A model generated the notes under the pieces. That model did not search any database and had not been told where the DNA came from. It was given only the letters and a program-made list of their open reading frames with translations. Made by a program: the position numbers and the translations under genes. Shown here piece after piece: positions 8,970-19,022 of a stretch of 61,906 nucleotides of DNA. The DNA lies in NCBI GenBank assembly GCA_012034805.1, contig JAAUOP010000009.1:1-61906 (forward strand), given 5' to 3'. Numbering within the stretch: the first letter of the stretch is position 1; every line of letters begins with the position of its first letter. Origin of the DNA: Synechococcales cyanobacterium CRU_2_2. Lineage in GTDB: Bacteria; Cyanobacteriota; Cyanobacteriia; PCC-9006; JAAUQQ01.

Positions 8970-9812
8970 ATGAACAATGACAATCCTGTAGATAGCAAAA
9001 ATGTAAACTTCGATGTAAGGCCAAAAAAAGCTTTATTTGTTGTTGCTCATCAGGATGATGAAGTTTTTATTGTTTCAAGAATTAGAAAGCACCTCACTGA
9101 GAGCGATCAGGTATTTGTTCTCTGGACAGCTGTATCTTATCAAAAAGGAGAAGAGTTTAAAGAAACGAGATTGAGGGAGTCAAAAATGCTGATGGAAAAG
9201 CTTAAAATACCAAAGAGTCGATTTTGTTTTCTCATGTATTCGGATGGTTCAACCCATCAACATATTGGTGATATCGTTGCCGATTTAACGGTGAAGATTC
9301 GGACGATTGATCCTGATTTGATCTACATTCCGGCCTACGAAGGTGGGCACATCGACCATGACACCGCTCACTATTGCACGGTTGAGGCGGTGCATCAACT
9401 CGGTTCGTTGGCTGAAATCTACGAATTTCCAGAATACAGCGGCTATGCGACCCCCCTAGGGCTCCTGCCGCTGCGCATGCGACGCTATCCCAAAACACTG
9501 GGCACAGAATGTAGAACTTTATCAGATGAAGAATATAATTTTGTTTTAGATTGCTGGAAAATCTTCAAAAGCCAGCATTTCCCCCTTAACCTGTTGATCA
9601 AATTGAGTGCAGGCAAGCGCCTGACATTTGGCGTAGAGTACACCCGCCGACTGCCAAAGTATAACTACCAGGAGTTACCACCAACAGAGAAAATAGCCTA
9701 TGAAAGATATTTAGATAGCAGCTATGAGGATTTCAAGCTAGGAATTCAAAATTATCTCAATCAAGCGCGAGGCTCGAAAACGACTCAGCAGGCCAATCTT
9801 TTTGAGAAGTAG
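8970..9812 (+). CDS. PIG-L/LmbE-family N-deacetylase
   Basis: Zinc deacetylases of this family remove acetyl from GlcNAc in lipids or small molecules. The metal-binding AHQDDE is at 26-31 (Gln replaces the usual Pro of AHPDDE) and the second His cluster HIDHDTAH is at 127-134, so the Zn ligands and the general-base Asp are present. The 280 residues have no signal peptide, indicating a cytoplasmic enzyme. It is followed 41 bp later by a membrane GT2, which suggests that the two add a sugar and deacetylate it. Base composition is A/T-richer than in the PKS region. Confidence 0.88.
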   Translation: MNNDNPVDSKNVNFDVRPKKALFVVAHQDDEVFIVSRIRKHLTESDQVFVLWTAVSYQKGEEFKETRLRESKMLMEKLKIPKSRFCFLMYSDGSTHQHIGDIVADLTVKIRTIDPDLIYIPAYEGGHIDHDTAHYCTVEAVHQLGSLAEIYEFPEYSGYATPLGLLPLRMRRYPKTLGTECRTLSDEEYNFVLDCWKIFKSQHFPLNLLIKLSAGKRLTFGVEYTRRLPKYNYQELPPTEKIAYERYLDSSYEDFKLGIQNYLNQARGSKTTQQANLFEK

Positions 9813-9853
9813 CAATTTAAGAGCGGGGCTAAAAGTACTACGTAGAGCTAAAT

Positions 9854-11146
9854 ATGAGTCATTTTGCAGTTTTTGTTCTTTTTTTATTTATCGCTCCAAC
9901 ACTTGTTGTGATTGGCTCAAGCTATAGTTTTATTAAGTTTCTGCGATCGCCCACTCCAGCCAAAGATCTTGACGACCAGTCGTTACCCTCTGCGGCTGTC
10001 ATAATGAGCGTCCGGGGCTTAGATCCCTCCTTATATGAATGCGTCAAGTCTCTGCTAGAGCAAGACTATCCAAGCTATTTGCTTAAGATTGTTGTGGATA
10101 GTGAGGAAGATGCAGCTTGGATCGGGCTTAGTCAACTCATCAAAGATTTTGCGTCCGACACAAATCCTATATTTCATGCCAAATCCAATGCCAAAGTCGA
10201 ATTAGTTGCGCTCAAAACACGCTATGAGAGCTGTGGACTCAAGTGCAGCGCATTGATTCAGGCGGTCTCCCAGCTCAGTCCAGATCTAGATGTTGTTGCC
10301 TTCGTCGATTCTGACGTCATCACTCATCGCACTTGGCTTCGAGAACTCGTGAGTCCGTTAATCGATCCTAACGTGGGTTTGACATCTGGTCTCCCTTGGT
10401 ACATTCCTGAGGAAAAAAACTTTGGCTCCCGTGTTCGCTATCTTTGGAATATCTATGGCCTAACCGGTCGATATATTTGCCGCACACCTTCCGGTGCATC
10501 CATGGGGATTCAGCGTCATCTCCTTACCCATGACAAAATTCTAGGGATTTGGCAAAACGTGCTTTCCGAAGACGTAACAGCATCCGTTGCCGTCCAAGCA
10601 GAAGGGCTAGAGGTTCGTTTTGTACAATCGCTCATTATGGTTAATCGCGAGAGTTGCAGCTTATCCGGTTGCTGGAACTTTGTGAAACGTCAGTTTTTCT
10701 GGACTCGCCTCTACAGCGATGAGTGGAATTTTATTGCGGCCCAGGCATTTTTTCGAGCCGCCGCTCTACTCTCTACCGCATTGTTACTGCCAGCTGCTTA
10801 TTTAGCTCAACAATACAACGCAATTCTTATTGTCTCTTTCGGGCTATTTTTTTATTTTTTCTCGATCGGGATTTGTGTTTTTCTCATTCAGCTCAGTGTT
10901 CAACGATGGTTAATCAGTAATGGCGAAAAGATTTTTCCTTATTCTATTTTGGAGTTTCCCAAAATATTACTATCCTTTATTATTGCTCATCTAATTGTTC
11001 TAGGAGGAACGCTGTGTGCCTTTGGCATGAACAGCATTGAGTGGAGAGGAATTAAGTATCAGATTAAGCGGAATTCGGAAGTCAAGATGCTAAACTACTC
11101 TCCCTACAAGGGATCAGGATCTGCATCGAATGTATCTATCCTATAA
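9854..11146 (+). CDS. Membrane GT2 glycosyltransferase (ceramide-glucosyltransferase/HpnI-like)
   Basis: This is a processive-type GT2 fold anchored in the cytoplasmic membrane. Residues 1-28 form a membrane anchor. The DSD metal-binding motif is at 152-154 (FVDSDV), the catalytic-base region LSEDV at 238-241, and RQFFWTR at 279-285 occupies the (Q/R)xxRW position. Two or three hydrophobic segments lie at about 295-400. The layout matches the ceramide glucosyltransferase/HpnI group, which glycosylates lipid alcohols. It is a paralogue of the protein at 27566-28936, but unlike that copy it keeps the DxD. It is probably co-transcribed with the deacetylase. Confidence 0.87.
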   Translation: MSHFAVFVLFLFIAPTLVVIGSSYSFIKFLRSPTPAKDLDDQSLPSAAVIMSVRGLDPSLYECVKSLLEQDYPSYLLKIVVDSEEDAAWIGLSQLIKDFASDTNPIFHAKSNAKVELVALKTRYESCGLKCSALIQAVSQLSPDLDVVAFVDSDVITHRTWLRELVSPLIDPNVGLTSGLPWYIPEEKNFGSRVRYLWNIYGLTGRYICRTPSGASMGIQRHLLTHDKILGIWQNVLSEDVTASVAVQAEGLEVRFVQSLIMVNRESCSLSGCWNFVKRQFFWTRLYSDEWNFIAAQAFFRAAALLSTALLLPAAYLAQQYNAILIVSFGLFFYFFSIGICVFLIQLSVQRWLISNGEKIFPYSILEFPKILLSFIIAHLIVLGGTLCAFGMNSIEWRGIKYQIKRNSEVKMLNYSPYKGSGSASNVSIL

Positions 11147-11273
11147 AAAGGCTATTCTACAAACATACCGCCTTTCCTATCCAGACAAAGCTTCAAGAGT
11201 GGAATTCTAAACCGTCCTAGTAAACTGAGTGACTGATATCGATTCAAATAGGGAAACGACTGAGTGGCAACGC

Positions 11274-12368
11274 CTAAGTGGGTGGCTCATATCCCCACTT
11301 ATCGATGGTAAATGACCAGTTTTGATATATCTTTGCGATCGTCTCTGAGGGCATTTGGTAGGGATTCTTCTGATATTTTTTCTGAGCATCGACATATTGA
11401 GAAAGCTGAGGTAAGGCAGCAGCAAAGCTATCGATCTGAAATGTTGTATAAATTGAGGACAATGTGCTTAGAGGGTCAACAATAAATGCCTCGTAGCGAA
11501 GCTCTATGAGATTTTCAGGCGAAATCAGCACCTGATCCTCAAAGAACTTACCCATAACTTCTCGATAAATCCAAAACACATTTTCTTCTAGCTCTGCTTC
11601 GCTTATAATTTGCAGACCATAGGCCTTATTCATTTGTTTTAGAGTATGGAGTTTAGACGCAAAGATTTCGTAGGGATTGCGATAAAGGTGAATAAATTTA
11701 GCCTTGGGAAAAAGCTCAAGCAACGTAGGAATTCGGGCCGTGTTGGCCGGACTCTTGAGTAAGAGTCGATTGCCAGGCATCGATAAGTAGGAAAATTTTA
11801 GTATGCGTAAATAATCAAGCTTCCACTGCTCGTGCTCATTAGCTGAGAGAGATTTAAATGAAACTGAATGGTCGAAGATTTCTCGTGTATTTTTTGGGAA
11901 ATAAAAGCTATCAATATAACTGCAGGAAGGCGTTGTAGCCAAAGGAAATTCTTCTTCCTCTGGCTTATTTAACGATAACTCAATATTGTCCATTGGTCTT
12001 TTGTCCGGCATGCTGAGCTTAACCATGTTGCGGCCAAACCAGTCATTGAGAATGAACAGTTCAGGCAGCCACGCATGGAAAGACGAAACATAGCAAAAAG
12101 CTGGATCTAGGCTTAAGAGATGATGCAAGTAAGTCGTACCACTTCTCCAATGTCCCAAAATGATAATGGGATCTTCCGTAAAGTTAACAGCGTCTAATTT
12201 CTGCTGATATAAACGCTTGACGAGAAAACGACTTGGCTGTCCCAAAATTCCCATTGTAAAAGCAGGGATTAGCTTAGCGCGGTGCTCGCGATCAACGCCA
12301 TAGGTATGAATTCTAGCGAATAGATTTTGGGGAGATCCCCCAGCCAGGGGATGTAAGGTTAGATGCAT
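11274..12368 (-). CDS. PAPS-dependent sulfotransferase (copy 1)
   Basis: Predicted to transfer sulfate from PAPS to a hydroxyl or amine. The 5'-phosphosulfate loop LGHWRSGTTY is at 71-80 and the 3'-phosphate motif RNPYEIFASK at 230-239. LLLKSPANTARIPTLLELF just before the latter is the usual helix of the Sulfotransferase_3 group. The 364 residues are soluble. It converges on the GT2 gene and is a clear paralogue of the protein at 26448-27566: the N-terminus (HPL.G.S.QNL....TYG), the loop and the C-terminus (..W.F..D.WGY) match position by position. Acceptor unknown; the neighbours suggest a glycolipid. Confidence 0.9.
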   Translation of the reverse strand: MHLTLHPLAGGSPQNLFARIHTYGVDREHRAKLIPAFTMGILGQPSRFLVKRLYQQKLDAVNFTEDPIIILGHWRSGTTYLHHLLSLDPAFCYVSSFHAWLPELFILNDWFGRNMVKLSMPDKRPMDNIELSLNKPEEEEFPLATTPSCSYIDSFYFPKNTREIFDHSVSFKSLSANEHEQWKLDYLRILKFSYLSMPGNRLLLKSPANTARIPTLLELFPKAKFIHLYRNPYEIFASKLHTLKQMNKAYGLQIISEAELEENVFWIYREVMGKFFEDQVLISPENLIELRYEAFIVDPLSTLSSIYTTFQIDSFAAALPQLSQYVDAQKKYQKNPYQMPSETIAKIYQNWSFTIDKWGYEPPT

Positions 12369-13024
12369 GACACACCAAAGTTTTTACTTTTATTCTGTAA
12401 AGATTTCTATTCTGCTTGGAGAGATATAAGTCGATCAGCTGACCCATTGGTAGCAGAGACTGATGTGAGACCAGTCCCAAAGTAGACTAGAATCTTGATG
12501 CTACACAGTATATATAATAACAGAACTGCTTCAGTGATATCAACACTAGATCCGAATTGGGCCAGGGTGGGCCGGCAACACCATCTCCAGACAACTGTGC
12601 TCATGCTCGATCGCACCTGGGTTAGTGCACTGAGGGGCGTGGATTCAACAGCCTAGTGGTTAAAATCACCACTGCATCTACAAACCGGCCTGGACAGCTT
12701 GGAGCTCTTCAAGTTGTTCAATTTCGGATTCTTGGCATTTTTGTGAAGTAACTGGTAATTCTGACTCCGAAACGATGAAAATTTGTCTAGTTTTACGAGA
12801 TTCCCCCTAAAACACAGCGAGATTCAGAGACGATACATCTTGGGCTACGACCCAGTCTTCTCTTAGACTAGTCCCATCCGCTGGTTGTCCCTAAGGCATA
12901 GTTGCTCCGGGAATTCCTCCTACTGGATAGCTCGTCGCTTTATGTAACTTCTTATGTTTGACTGTTTCCGAATCAGTTTAGAGTCTTCTGCTCAACCTAT
13001 AGACAAATTTAGGGGAAATTTTGA
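12369..13024. other. Divergent intergenic region ahead of the sugar operon
   Basis: This is 656 bp between divergent genes. Nothing coding is convincing. A small inverted repeat AGTGGT/ACCACT with a 7-base loop sits at 12655-12673. Promoters for both the sulfotransferase and the cytidylyltransferase operon must lie here. Confidence 0.5.
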
Positions 13025-13802
13025 ATGAAAGTTGCGATTCTTGCAGGCGGCCTTGGAACACGGCTCCAGGAGGAAACGGTTGAAAAGCCGAAGCCCATGG
13101 TGGAAATCGGGGGAAAACCTATCCTCTGGCATATCATGAAACATTATTCCCACTATGGCTTCAATGATTTTTTGATTGCCCTGGGCTACAAAGCGGAAGT
13201 CATCAAGAAATACATGGTGGATTATTGTGCCCTCAGCAGTAACTTGAGCGTCAACCTTCGCAGCGGAACGGTGCAGCGCCACAACAGCAGCTCTGCCCCT
13301 GACTGGGATGTGGATCTGATTGACACAGGGCTACACACCAATACCGGCGGACGTATCAAGCGACTTGCGCCCTACATTGGTAATGAAACCTTCATGCTGA
13401 CTTGGGGAGATGGCGTTTCTGATATCAATTTGAATGAGCTATTAGCCTTCCACCGCTCCCATGGAAAATTAGCGACACTAACGGCGGTGCGTCCCCCGGC
13501 CCGGTTTGGTCACCTAGAACTCGATGGTGCTCAAATCACCGAATTTTCGGAAAAGCCTCAAACACGGGAAGGCTGGATTAACGGCGCATTCTTTGTGCTA
13601 GAGCCTGAGGTGTTTGACTACATTGACGGAGACAGCACCCAGTGGGAAAAAGCCCCGCTCGAGCGTTTGGCCAAGGATGGGCAGTTGATGGCTTACCAAT
13701 ACGAAGGCTTCTGGCAATGTATGGATACGCTGCGGGACAAACACCGCCTAGAGAGCCTGTGGTCAACGGGAGATGCACCTTGGAAAACTTGGGAGGATAA
13801 CA
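13025..13802 (+). CDS. rfbF: Glucose-1-phosphate cytidylyltransferase
   Basis: RfbF makes CDP-glucose, the entry to CDP-deoxysugars. The nucleotidyltransferase signature AGGLGTRLQEET is at 7-18, followed by EKPKPMVEIGGKPILWHIM, TWGDGVSD (the Asp of the metal site) and EGFWQCMDTLRDK near the end. As written, the frame runs on to 13882, giving an odd 28-residue tail over the next gene. RfbF proteins usually end soon after APWKxW. One extra G in the GGG at about 13790 would give a stop near 13800, just before the next ATG. I therefore take that as the true end and the extension as an indel artefact. It is the first gene of a plus-strand operon. Confidence 0.88.
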
Positions 13803-13805
13803 GTA

Positions 13806-14831
13806 ATGAAAGTTTTATTAACGGGACACCTGGGCTACATCGGAACAGTCTTGGTCCCGTTGCTATTGGCAAAAGGGCATGAGGTCGTTGGCCTCGATAG
13901 TGACCTGTTTCGGGGCAGTACATTTGGGGGAGGCATGTGCTCAATTCCGGAGTTGAAGCAGGATATTCGGGACGTGGTGGCCTCAGATTTGGCAGGATTT
14001 GAGGCGGTACTGCACTTGGCAGGTTTGTCGAATGATCCCTTGGGCCATTTCAATCCACAGCTCACCGATGAAATTAATCACCAGGCAACCGTTCGCCTAG
14101 CAGAGTTGGCCAAGGCAGCGGGGGTCTCCCGGTTTGTGTTTTCTTCGTCTTGCAGTAACTATGGTGCGGGTGGGCAAGACTGGCTGACGGAGGACTCACC
14201 GCTAAATCCGATGACGCCCTACGGCCATTCCAAAGCGGATTCCGAACATTCCTTGAATCGATTGGCGGACGATCGCTTTAGTCCAACCCATTTGCGCAAC
14301 GCCACTGCTTTTGGGGCATCCCCTCGCATTCGGTTTGATTTGGTGCTCAATAACCTGATGGCCTGGGCCTTTACGACGGGCCGGGTGTTGATCAAAAGCG
14401 ACGGCACACCTTGGCGACCGATTGTTCACATTGAGGATATTGGTCGGGCTTTTATTGCGGCGATGGAAGCACCCCGCGAGAAGATTCACGCAGAGGCGTT
14501 TAATGTGGGCCGCAACGCGGATAATTACCGGGTGCGCGAAATTGCCGATATTGTTCAGGAGACGGTGCCGGGCTGCGAAATTGAATATGCGGCGGGCGGC
14601 GGGCCGGGGCCGAGCTGCTATCGGGTAGATTGCAGCAAGATTGAGCGCGTCCTACCAGAGTTTCAGCCCCAGTGGGATGCACGCAAGGGAGCGCAGCAGC
14701 TGTTGCAGGCGTTTCACAAGGTGGGTCTAACGTTGGAGGAGTTTGAAGGGCCTCGGTATAATCGCATTGATCATGTGCATGATTTGATTGGGCGCGATCG
14801 CCTTTCTCCTCTCCTGCGCTGGCAAGACTAA
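13806..14831 (+). CDS. NAD-dependent sugar epimerase/dehydratase (extended SDR)
   Basis: Extended SDR acting on a nucleotide sugar. The Rossmann motif GHLGYIG is at 7-13 and the catalytic Ser lies in FSSSCSNYG, with Y139xxxK143 (YGHSK). HIEDIGRAF is typical of the C-terminal substrate domain. ATG 13806 is chosen because MKVLLTG is the standard N-terminus; an earlier in-frame TTG adds 11 unlikely residues. Following RfbF it probably processes the CDP-sugar. The usual CDP-glucose 4,6-dehydratase (RfbG) is not in this operon, so this SDR may fill that role or act on a product made elsewhere. Confidence 0.85.
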   Translation: MKVLLTGHLGYIGTVLVPLLLAKGHEVVGLDSDLFRGSTFGGGMCSIPELKQDIRDVVASDLAGFEAVLHLAGLSNDPLGHFNPQLTDEINHQATVRLAELAKAAGVSRFVFSSSCSNYGAGGQDWLTEDSPLNPMTPYGHSKADSEHSLNRLADDRFSPTHLRNATAFGASPRIRFDLVLNNLMAWAFTTGRVLIKSDGTPWRPIVHIEDIGRAFIAAMEAPREKIHAEAFNVGRNADNYRVREIADIVQETVPGCEIEYAAGGGPGPSCYRVDCSKIERVLPEFQPQWDARKGAQQLLQAFHKVGLTLEEFEGPRYNRIDHVHDLIGRDRLSPLLRWQD

Positions 14832-14901
14832 TGCAAGTTAGACCGGATGAACAGATGCTCATTCAAACCCGAGCAACGGGAAGCTGAGCCTTATCCCGTT
14901 C

Positions 14902-16191
14902 ATGAACTTCGATCATGGCCTGAGTCAGCAACCTTATCTTAAAACCATGGAAAATGCTAAAGCCCGTTGCCATTCCTGTGGCAACTCTGAGCTGGATCTA
15001 ATTATTAACTTTGGCAAGACGCCCTTGGCCGATGCCCTGCTTTCTAAGGCACAGCTTTCGCCAGAGGCACTCAAACAGGAGATTTTTGCCTCACTCGATT
15101 TGGCATTTTGCGCTCGATGTGGCTTGGTTCAAATTACGGAAAGCATCGATCCTGAAATCCTCTTTTGCCGAGACTATCCCTATTTTTCTTCGGTTTCTAA
15201 GTCCTTGATGCAGCATTTTGAGGATAGCGCTCAGTCGCTGATGCAAACGCGCAAACTGGATGAGAATAGCCTTGTGGTCGAAGCCGCCAGCAATGACGGC
15301 TATTTACTCAAGCATTTTCAGGCGGCAGGGGTGCCGGTACTGGGTATCGACCCAGCAGACGGGCCAGCAAAAGTCGCTCAGGATAGGGGAATTCCGACTC
15401 TTTGCACCTTTTTTGGGGAGCAGCTGGCGACTCAACTGCGCACAGAAGGCAACCAGGCGGATGTGTTTTTAGCCAATAATGTTTTGGCCCATGTGCCAGA
15501 TTTGAATGGCTTTGTGGCGGGCGTTGCCATTTTGCTCAAACCCACCGGCGTGGCGGTGATCGAAGCGCCCTATGTGGTGGATTTGGTCGAGCATTGTGAG
15601 TTTGATACGATCTATCATCAGCACCTGTGTTACTTTTCGGTGACCGCACTCGATCGCCTGTTTCGCCGTCATCATCTCTTCCTCAATCGGGTTGAGCGTA
15701 CTGCCATTCATGGCGGTTCCTTGCGGTTGTTTATTGAGCCCCAAGAGCAGGTGCAGGAGTCAGTACGATCGCTGCTGCAGTTAGAAACAGAACAGGGCGT
15801 CGATCGCCTGGACTATTACCGAGATTTTGCTGATCGCGTGTTAGGTGTGAAGCGATCGCTGCTCACGCTCCTAGACGGCCTCAAAACCCAAGGCAAACGT
15901 ATTGCCGCCTACGGAGCAGCTGCTAAAGCCTGCACATTGCTGGCTTACACAGGCATTGATCAAACTTATCTAGACTATGTGGTGGATCTCAATCCACACA
16001 AGCATGGCCGCTACATGGGCGGTAATCATCTGGAGATTTTTCCACCGAGTAAACTGTTGGAAGATCAGCCGGATTATGTACTGATTTTGGCCTGGAACTT
16101 TGCTAGAGAAATTATGCAACAGCAGTCTGCCTATCGAGAAGCTGGGGGCAAATTTATTGTGCCGATTCCAGAGCCAAAAATTGTTGTGTAA
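14902..16191 (+). CDS. Sugar C-methyltransferase-type protein (copy 1)
   Basis: The three-part architecture is that of NDP-ketodeoxysugar C-methyltransferases (TylCIII/NovU type). It has an N-terminal zinc knuckle (C23xxC26, C70xxC73) and a class I SAM domain with [11 protein letters not shown] at 126-136. A C-terminal Rossmann-like domain contains [13 protein letters not shown]. At 429 residues it is close to family size. The start may instead be ATG 14947 (MENAKARC). It probably puts a methyl group on a ring carbon, making a branched deoxysugar. A second protein of the same architecture follows it. Confidence 0.86.
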   Translation: MNFDHGLSQQPYLKTMENAKARCHSCGNSELDLIINFGKTPLADALLSKAQLSPEALKQEIFASLDLAFCARCGLVQITESIDPEILFCRDYPYFSSVSKSLMQHFEDSAQSLMQTRKLDENSLVVEAASNDGYLLKHFQAAGVPVLGIDPADGPAKVAQDRGIPTLCTFFGEQLATQLRTEGNQADVFLANNVLAHVPDLNGFVAGVAILLKPTGVAVIEAPYVVDLVEHCEFDTIYHQHLCYFSVTALDRLFRRHHLFLNRVERTAIHGGSLRLFIEPQEQVQESVRSLLQLETEQGVDRLDYYRDFADRVLGVKRSLLTLLDGLKTQGKRIAAYGAAAKACTLLAYTGIDQTYLDYVVDLNPHKHGRYMGGNHLEIFPPSKLLEDQPDYVLILAWNFAREIMQQQSAYREAGGKFIVPIPEPKIVV

Positions 16192-16323
16192 GTGTTGTGT
16201 AAATGACTCATTCCTTGCAGTAGAGACGAACCGTCTATCCGTCCGATGCAAGGTTTGGATTCGTCACAGATTCTACATTGAACAATCACGGTTTGCCCCT
16301 ACGCTATTTATTGATTTAATTTT

Positions 16324-17556
16324 ATGACTTCTACTCTAATTTCGACTTCGATAATGCCCGAGAGAACTGGACTGAGAGCGATCGCCCACACCTGCCCCAA
16401 CTGCGGCCATGGTGAGCTGTCAGTGTTTTACGAAGTCAAACAGGTGCCGGTACACAGCTGTTTGATGATGCCCAATCCGGAGGAGGCCAAAGCCTTTCCC
16501 TGCGGCGATGTATCTCTAGCGGTGTGTCTTCACTGCGGGTTTATTACCAACACGAAATTCGATGCTCATTGGTCAGCCTATGCCCCCAACTACGAAGATC
16601 AGCAGAGCTTTTCACCCACATTCAACCAGTTTGCGCGGGAACTAGCCCAGCGGCTGATTGACAAGTATGATCTGCACAACAAAGACATCCTTGAAATTGG
16701 CTGTAGTAAGGGCGACTTTTTGCTGTTGTTGTGTGAATTGGGCAACAATCGAGGTGTGGGCATTGACCCCTCAGTCGTACCCCAGCGAGTGCAAAGCGAA
16801 GCCGCCGATCGCGTCACCTTCATCCAAGACTACTACTCCGAAGCCCACGCCCAATACGTTGGAGATTTCATTTGCTGTCGGCACACCCTAGAGCACATTC
16901 AGCCCACTCAGGAGTTCCTGAAAACAATAAGAGCATCCATTGGCGATCGCCTCCACGTCAACGTTTTCTTCGAAATCCCAGACACCATTCGCGTCCTTCA
17001 GGAACAAGCCTTTGAAGATATTTACTACGAACACTGCTCCTATTTCACGCCTGGTTCCTTAGCGCGCTTGTTTCGTTCCTGTGGTTTTGAGGTGACGGAT
17101 GTGTATTTTGGCTATGGCGATCAGTACTTGTTGATTGAAGCCAAGCCTGTGGCGGTTGATGCCGCGATCGTCCACACGATCGAAGAAACCCCAGCGCAAA
17201 CCCTCGCCTACGTAACGCAATTCACGCAACAAATCGAGGCCAAACTTGCCTATTGGGAGCAGCACCTGACCCAAATGCAAGCAGCAGGCAAAAAAGTCGT
17301 GGTTTGGGGCTCAGGATCGAAGTGCGTGGCATTTTTGACAACACTCAATACCATTGACAAGATCCAGCATGTGGTCGATATCAACCCGCACCGCCATGGG
17401 CGCTTTATTCCAGGCGTGGGCAAGCAGATTCAGTCGCCGGAGTTTCTCAAGGACTATCAACCGGATGAGATCATCGTCATGAATGCTATCTATTGTTCCG
17501 AGATTCAAAAGATGTTGGATGACATGGGTGTTATCGCGAAGCTGGTTGCCCTTTAG
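16324..17556 (+). CDS. Sugar C-methyltransferase-type protein (copy 2)
   Basis: Same architecture as the preceding gene but well diverged. The zinc pairs are C24xxC27 and C68xxC71, the SAM motif LEIGCSKGDFL is at 123-133, EHIQPT occupies the post-motif position, and the C-terminal domain has GKKVVVWGSGSKC. The 410 residues are intact. Two adjacent members may methylate two sugars or two positions, or one may have drifted to a non-methylating role. Spacing of 132 bp after copy 1 and the same strand support one operon. Confidence 0.85.
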   Translation: MTSTLISTSIMPERTGLRAIAHTCPNCGHGELSVFYEVKQVPVHSCLMMPNPEEAKAFPCGDVSLAVCLHCGFITNTKFDAHWSAYAPNYEDQQSFSPTFNQFARELAQRLIDKYDLHNKDILEIGCSKGDFLLLLCELGNNRGVGIDPSVVPQRVQSEAADRVTFIQDYYSEAHAQYVGDFICCRHTLEHIQPTQEFLKTIRASIGDRLHVNVFFEIPDTIRVLQEQAFEDIYYEHCSYFTPGSLARLFRSCGFEVTDVYFGYGDQYLLIEAKPVAVDAAIVHTIEETPAQTLAYVTQFTQQIEAKLAYWEQHLTQMQAAGKKVVVWGSGSKCVAFLTTLNTIDKIQHVVDINPHRHGRFIPGVGKQIQSPEFLKDYQPDEIIVMNAIYCSEIQKMLDDMGVIAKLVAL

Positions 17557-17632
17557 CCCGAAATGTGGCTGGTAGCCCTATGTCCATAACCTTGTAAATG
17601 TTCAGATCTAGGCATAGAGGACGAGTTATAAA

Positions 17633-18929
17633 ATGCGGATCACGATTCTAACGGTTGGCTCACGAGGAGATATCCAGCCCTATTTGGCCTTAGCTCTAAG
17701 ACTGAAAGCCGTGGGCTATGAAGTTTGTATTGCGACTGAACAGATCTACCAAGCCTGGATCACTCAAGAAGGAATAAAATACGCTTTTCTACCGGGTAAC
17801 TCTAAGGAACTTCATGCGAATGAAGCCTGGTTCAAACTGCTAGAAGAAACCGACAGTCGGCCAATTCTATCGGCCTACCGAGCCTACCGTGAATTCTTGC
17901 TGCCGACGCTGCGCGAACTCTTAGATGCTGCCTGGGAGGCTTGCCAAGGCTCAGACGTGATCCTGAGTTTGCCCACTGTCTACGCAGGGTCCCATATTGC
18001 GGAAAAGTTAGGGATTCCTTGCTTCACGGTCTGGACTTGTCCGTTTACCCCGACCCGCTATTTTCCCCATGCTTGGTCACGCTTACCCAGCCAGCAATGG
18101 GCGGGGGGGGCACTCAATCGCTTTTCCTACTGGATTCCGCAACTGCTGGATGAGAAGGTATTACTACCCACCATTAACCAGTGGCGACAGGACACCCTCG
18201 GGTTACCCCCCGTCAAAACGCATAGCAAGCAGGTGCAAGCCTATCCAACGCTATACAACTATAGTGCTGCCGTCTTGGCAAAACCGGCGGACTGGAATGA
18301 TCGCATCCATCTCACAGGCTATTGGTTTCTCGATCGCCAGGAACCCTTCCACCCCCCCGACGAGCTGGTGGAGTTCTTGGCAGACGGGCCTGCGCCGGTG
18401 TACATTGGCTTTGGAAGCATTGGCGATCGCAATGCCACACGCACGCTTCAAATCGCCGTCGATGCCGTCGACAAAAGCGGTCAACGGGCGGTTCTCGAGA
18501 GCGGCTGGGCCGTGTTCAAACAGATCAAGCTTCCCCCTCAAATCTTTCAACTCCAGTCCGGTGCCGTTCCCCATGCGTGGCTATTCCCCCGTATGGCAGC
18601 GCTAATCCATCATGGCGGCGCAGGTACAACTGCCCAGGCTTCCGCAGCGGTAAGCCTACTGTCGTGATTTATCAGAAGTTCACCGATTATTATTTTGGGG
18701 AGAGCGCGTTGCCCGCTTGGGGGTCGGCCCACAACCATTGTATATTCGCGATCTCAAGGTGGATGAGTTGGCGGCAGCGATTCAAACCATGGTGAGCGAT
18801 CGCACCTTACAAGCACATGCCAGACAATTGGGTCACAACCTCCAGACGGAAGATGGCATTGCCCAAGCCATTGATGTGATTCATCACTATGCGGACAAGC
18901 CAAGCTTACACCTAGCGATCACTCGATAA
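17633..18929 (+). CDS. GT28/GT1 glycosyltransferase (UGT-like; two frame breaks)
   Basis: This is a soluble GT-B enzyme like sterol or macrolide glucosyltransferases, which glycosylate hydrophobic alcohols. The N-terminus has GSRGDIQPYLALA at 9-21 and the nucleotide-sugar site HHGGAGTT is near residue 330. As written, the frame stops at 18667. The missing part is present in other frames: GFRSGKPTVVIYQ, then GERVARLGVGPQPLYIRDLKVDELAAAI to the stop at 18929. Adding one G at about 18637 and one T in the run at 18693-18696 restores a full-length protein. I treat it as intact in the organism. It lies in the sugar operon just before the exporter. Confidence 0.85.
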
Positions 18930-19022
18930 CTTCATCATGAAATGGTTATGCTTTTGAACACTCATCACCATTCACGAAACCATTCACGAAATATGTGATG
19001 ACCCGATGACTTGGATCTACCC

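Noticed and set aside
13803..13882. The last 26 codons of the rfbF frame as real coding sequence
   Set aside because: They overlap the start of the SDR gene, have no counterpart in the family, and vanish if one G is restored at about 13790.
17633..18667. Calling the glycosyltransferase a pseudogene
   Set aside because: The missing C-terminal motifs are present in adjacent frames without stops or other damage, and two inserted bases restore a full protein, as in seven other genes.
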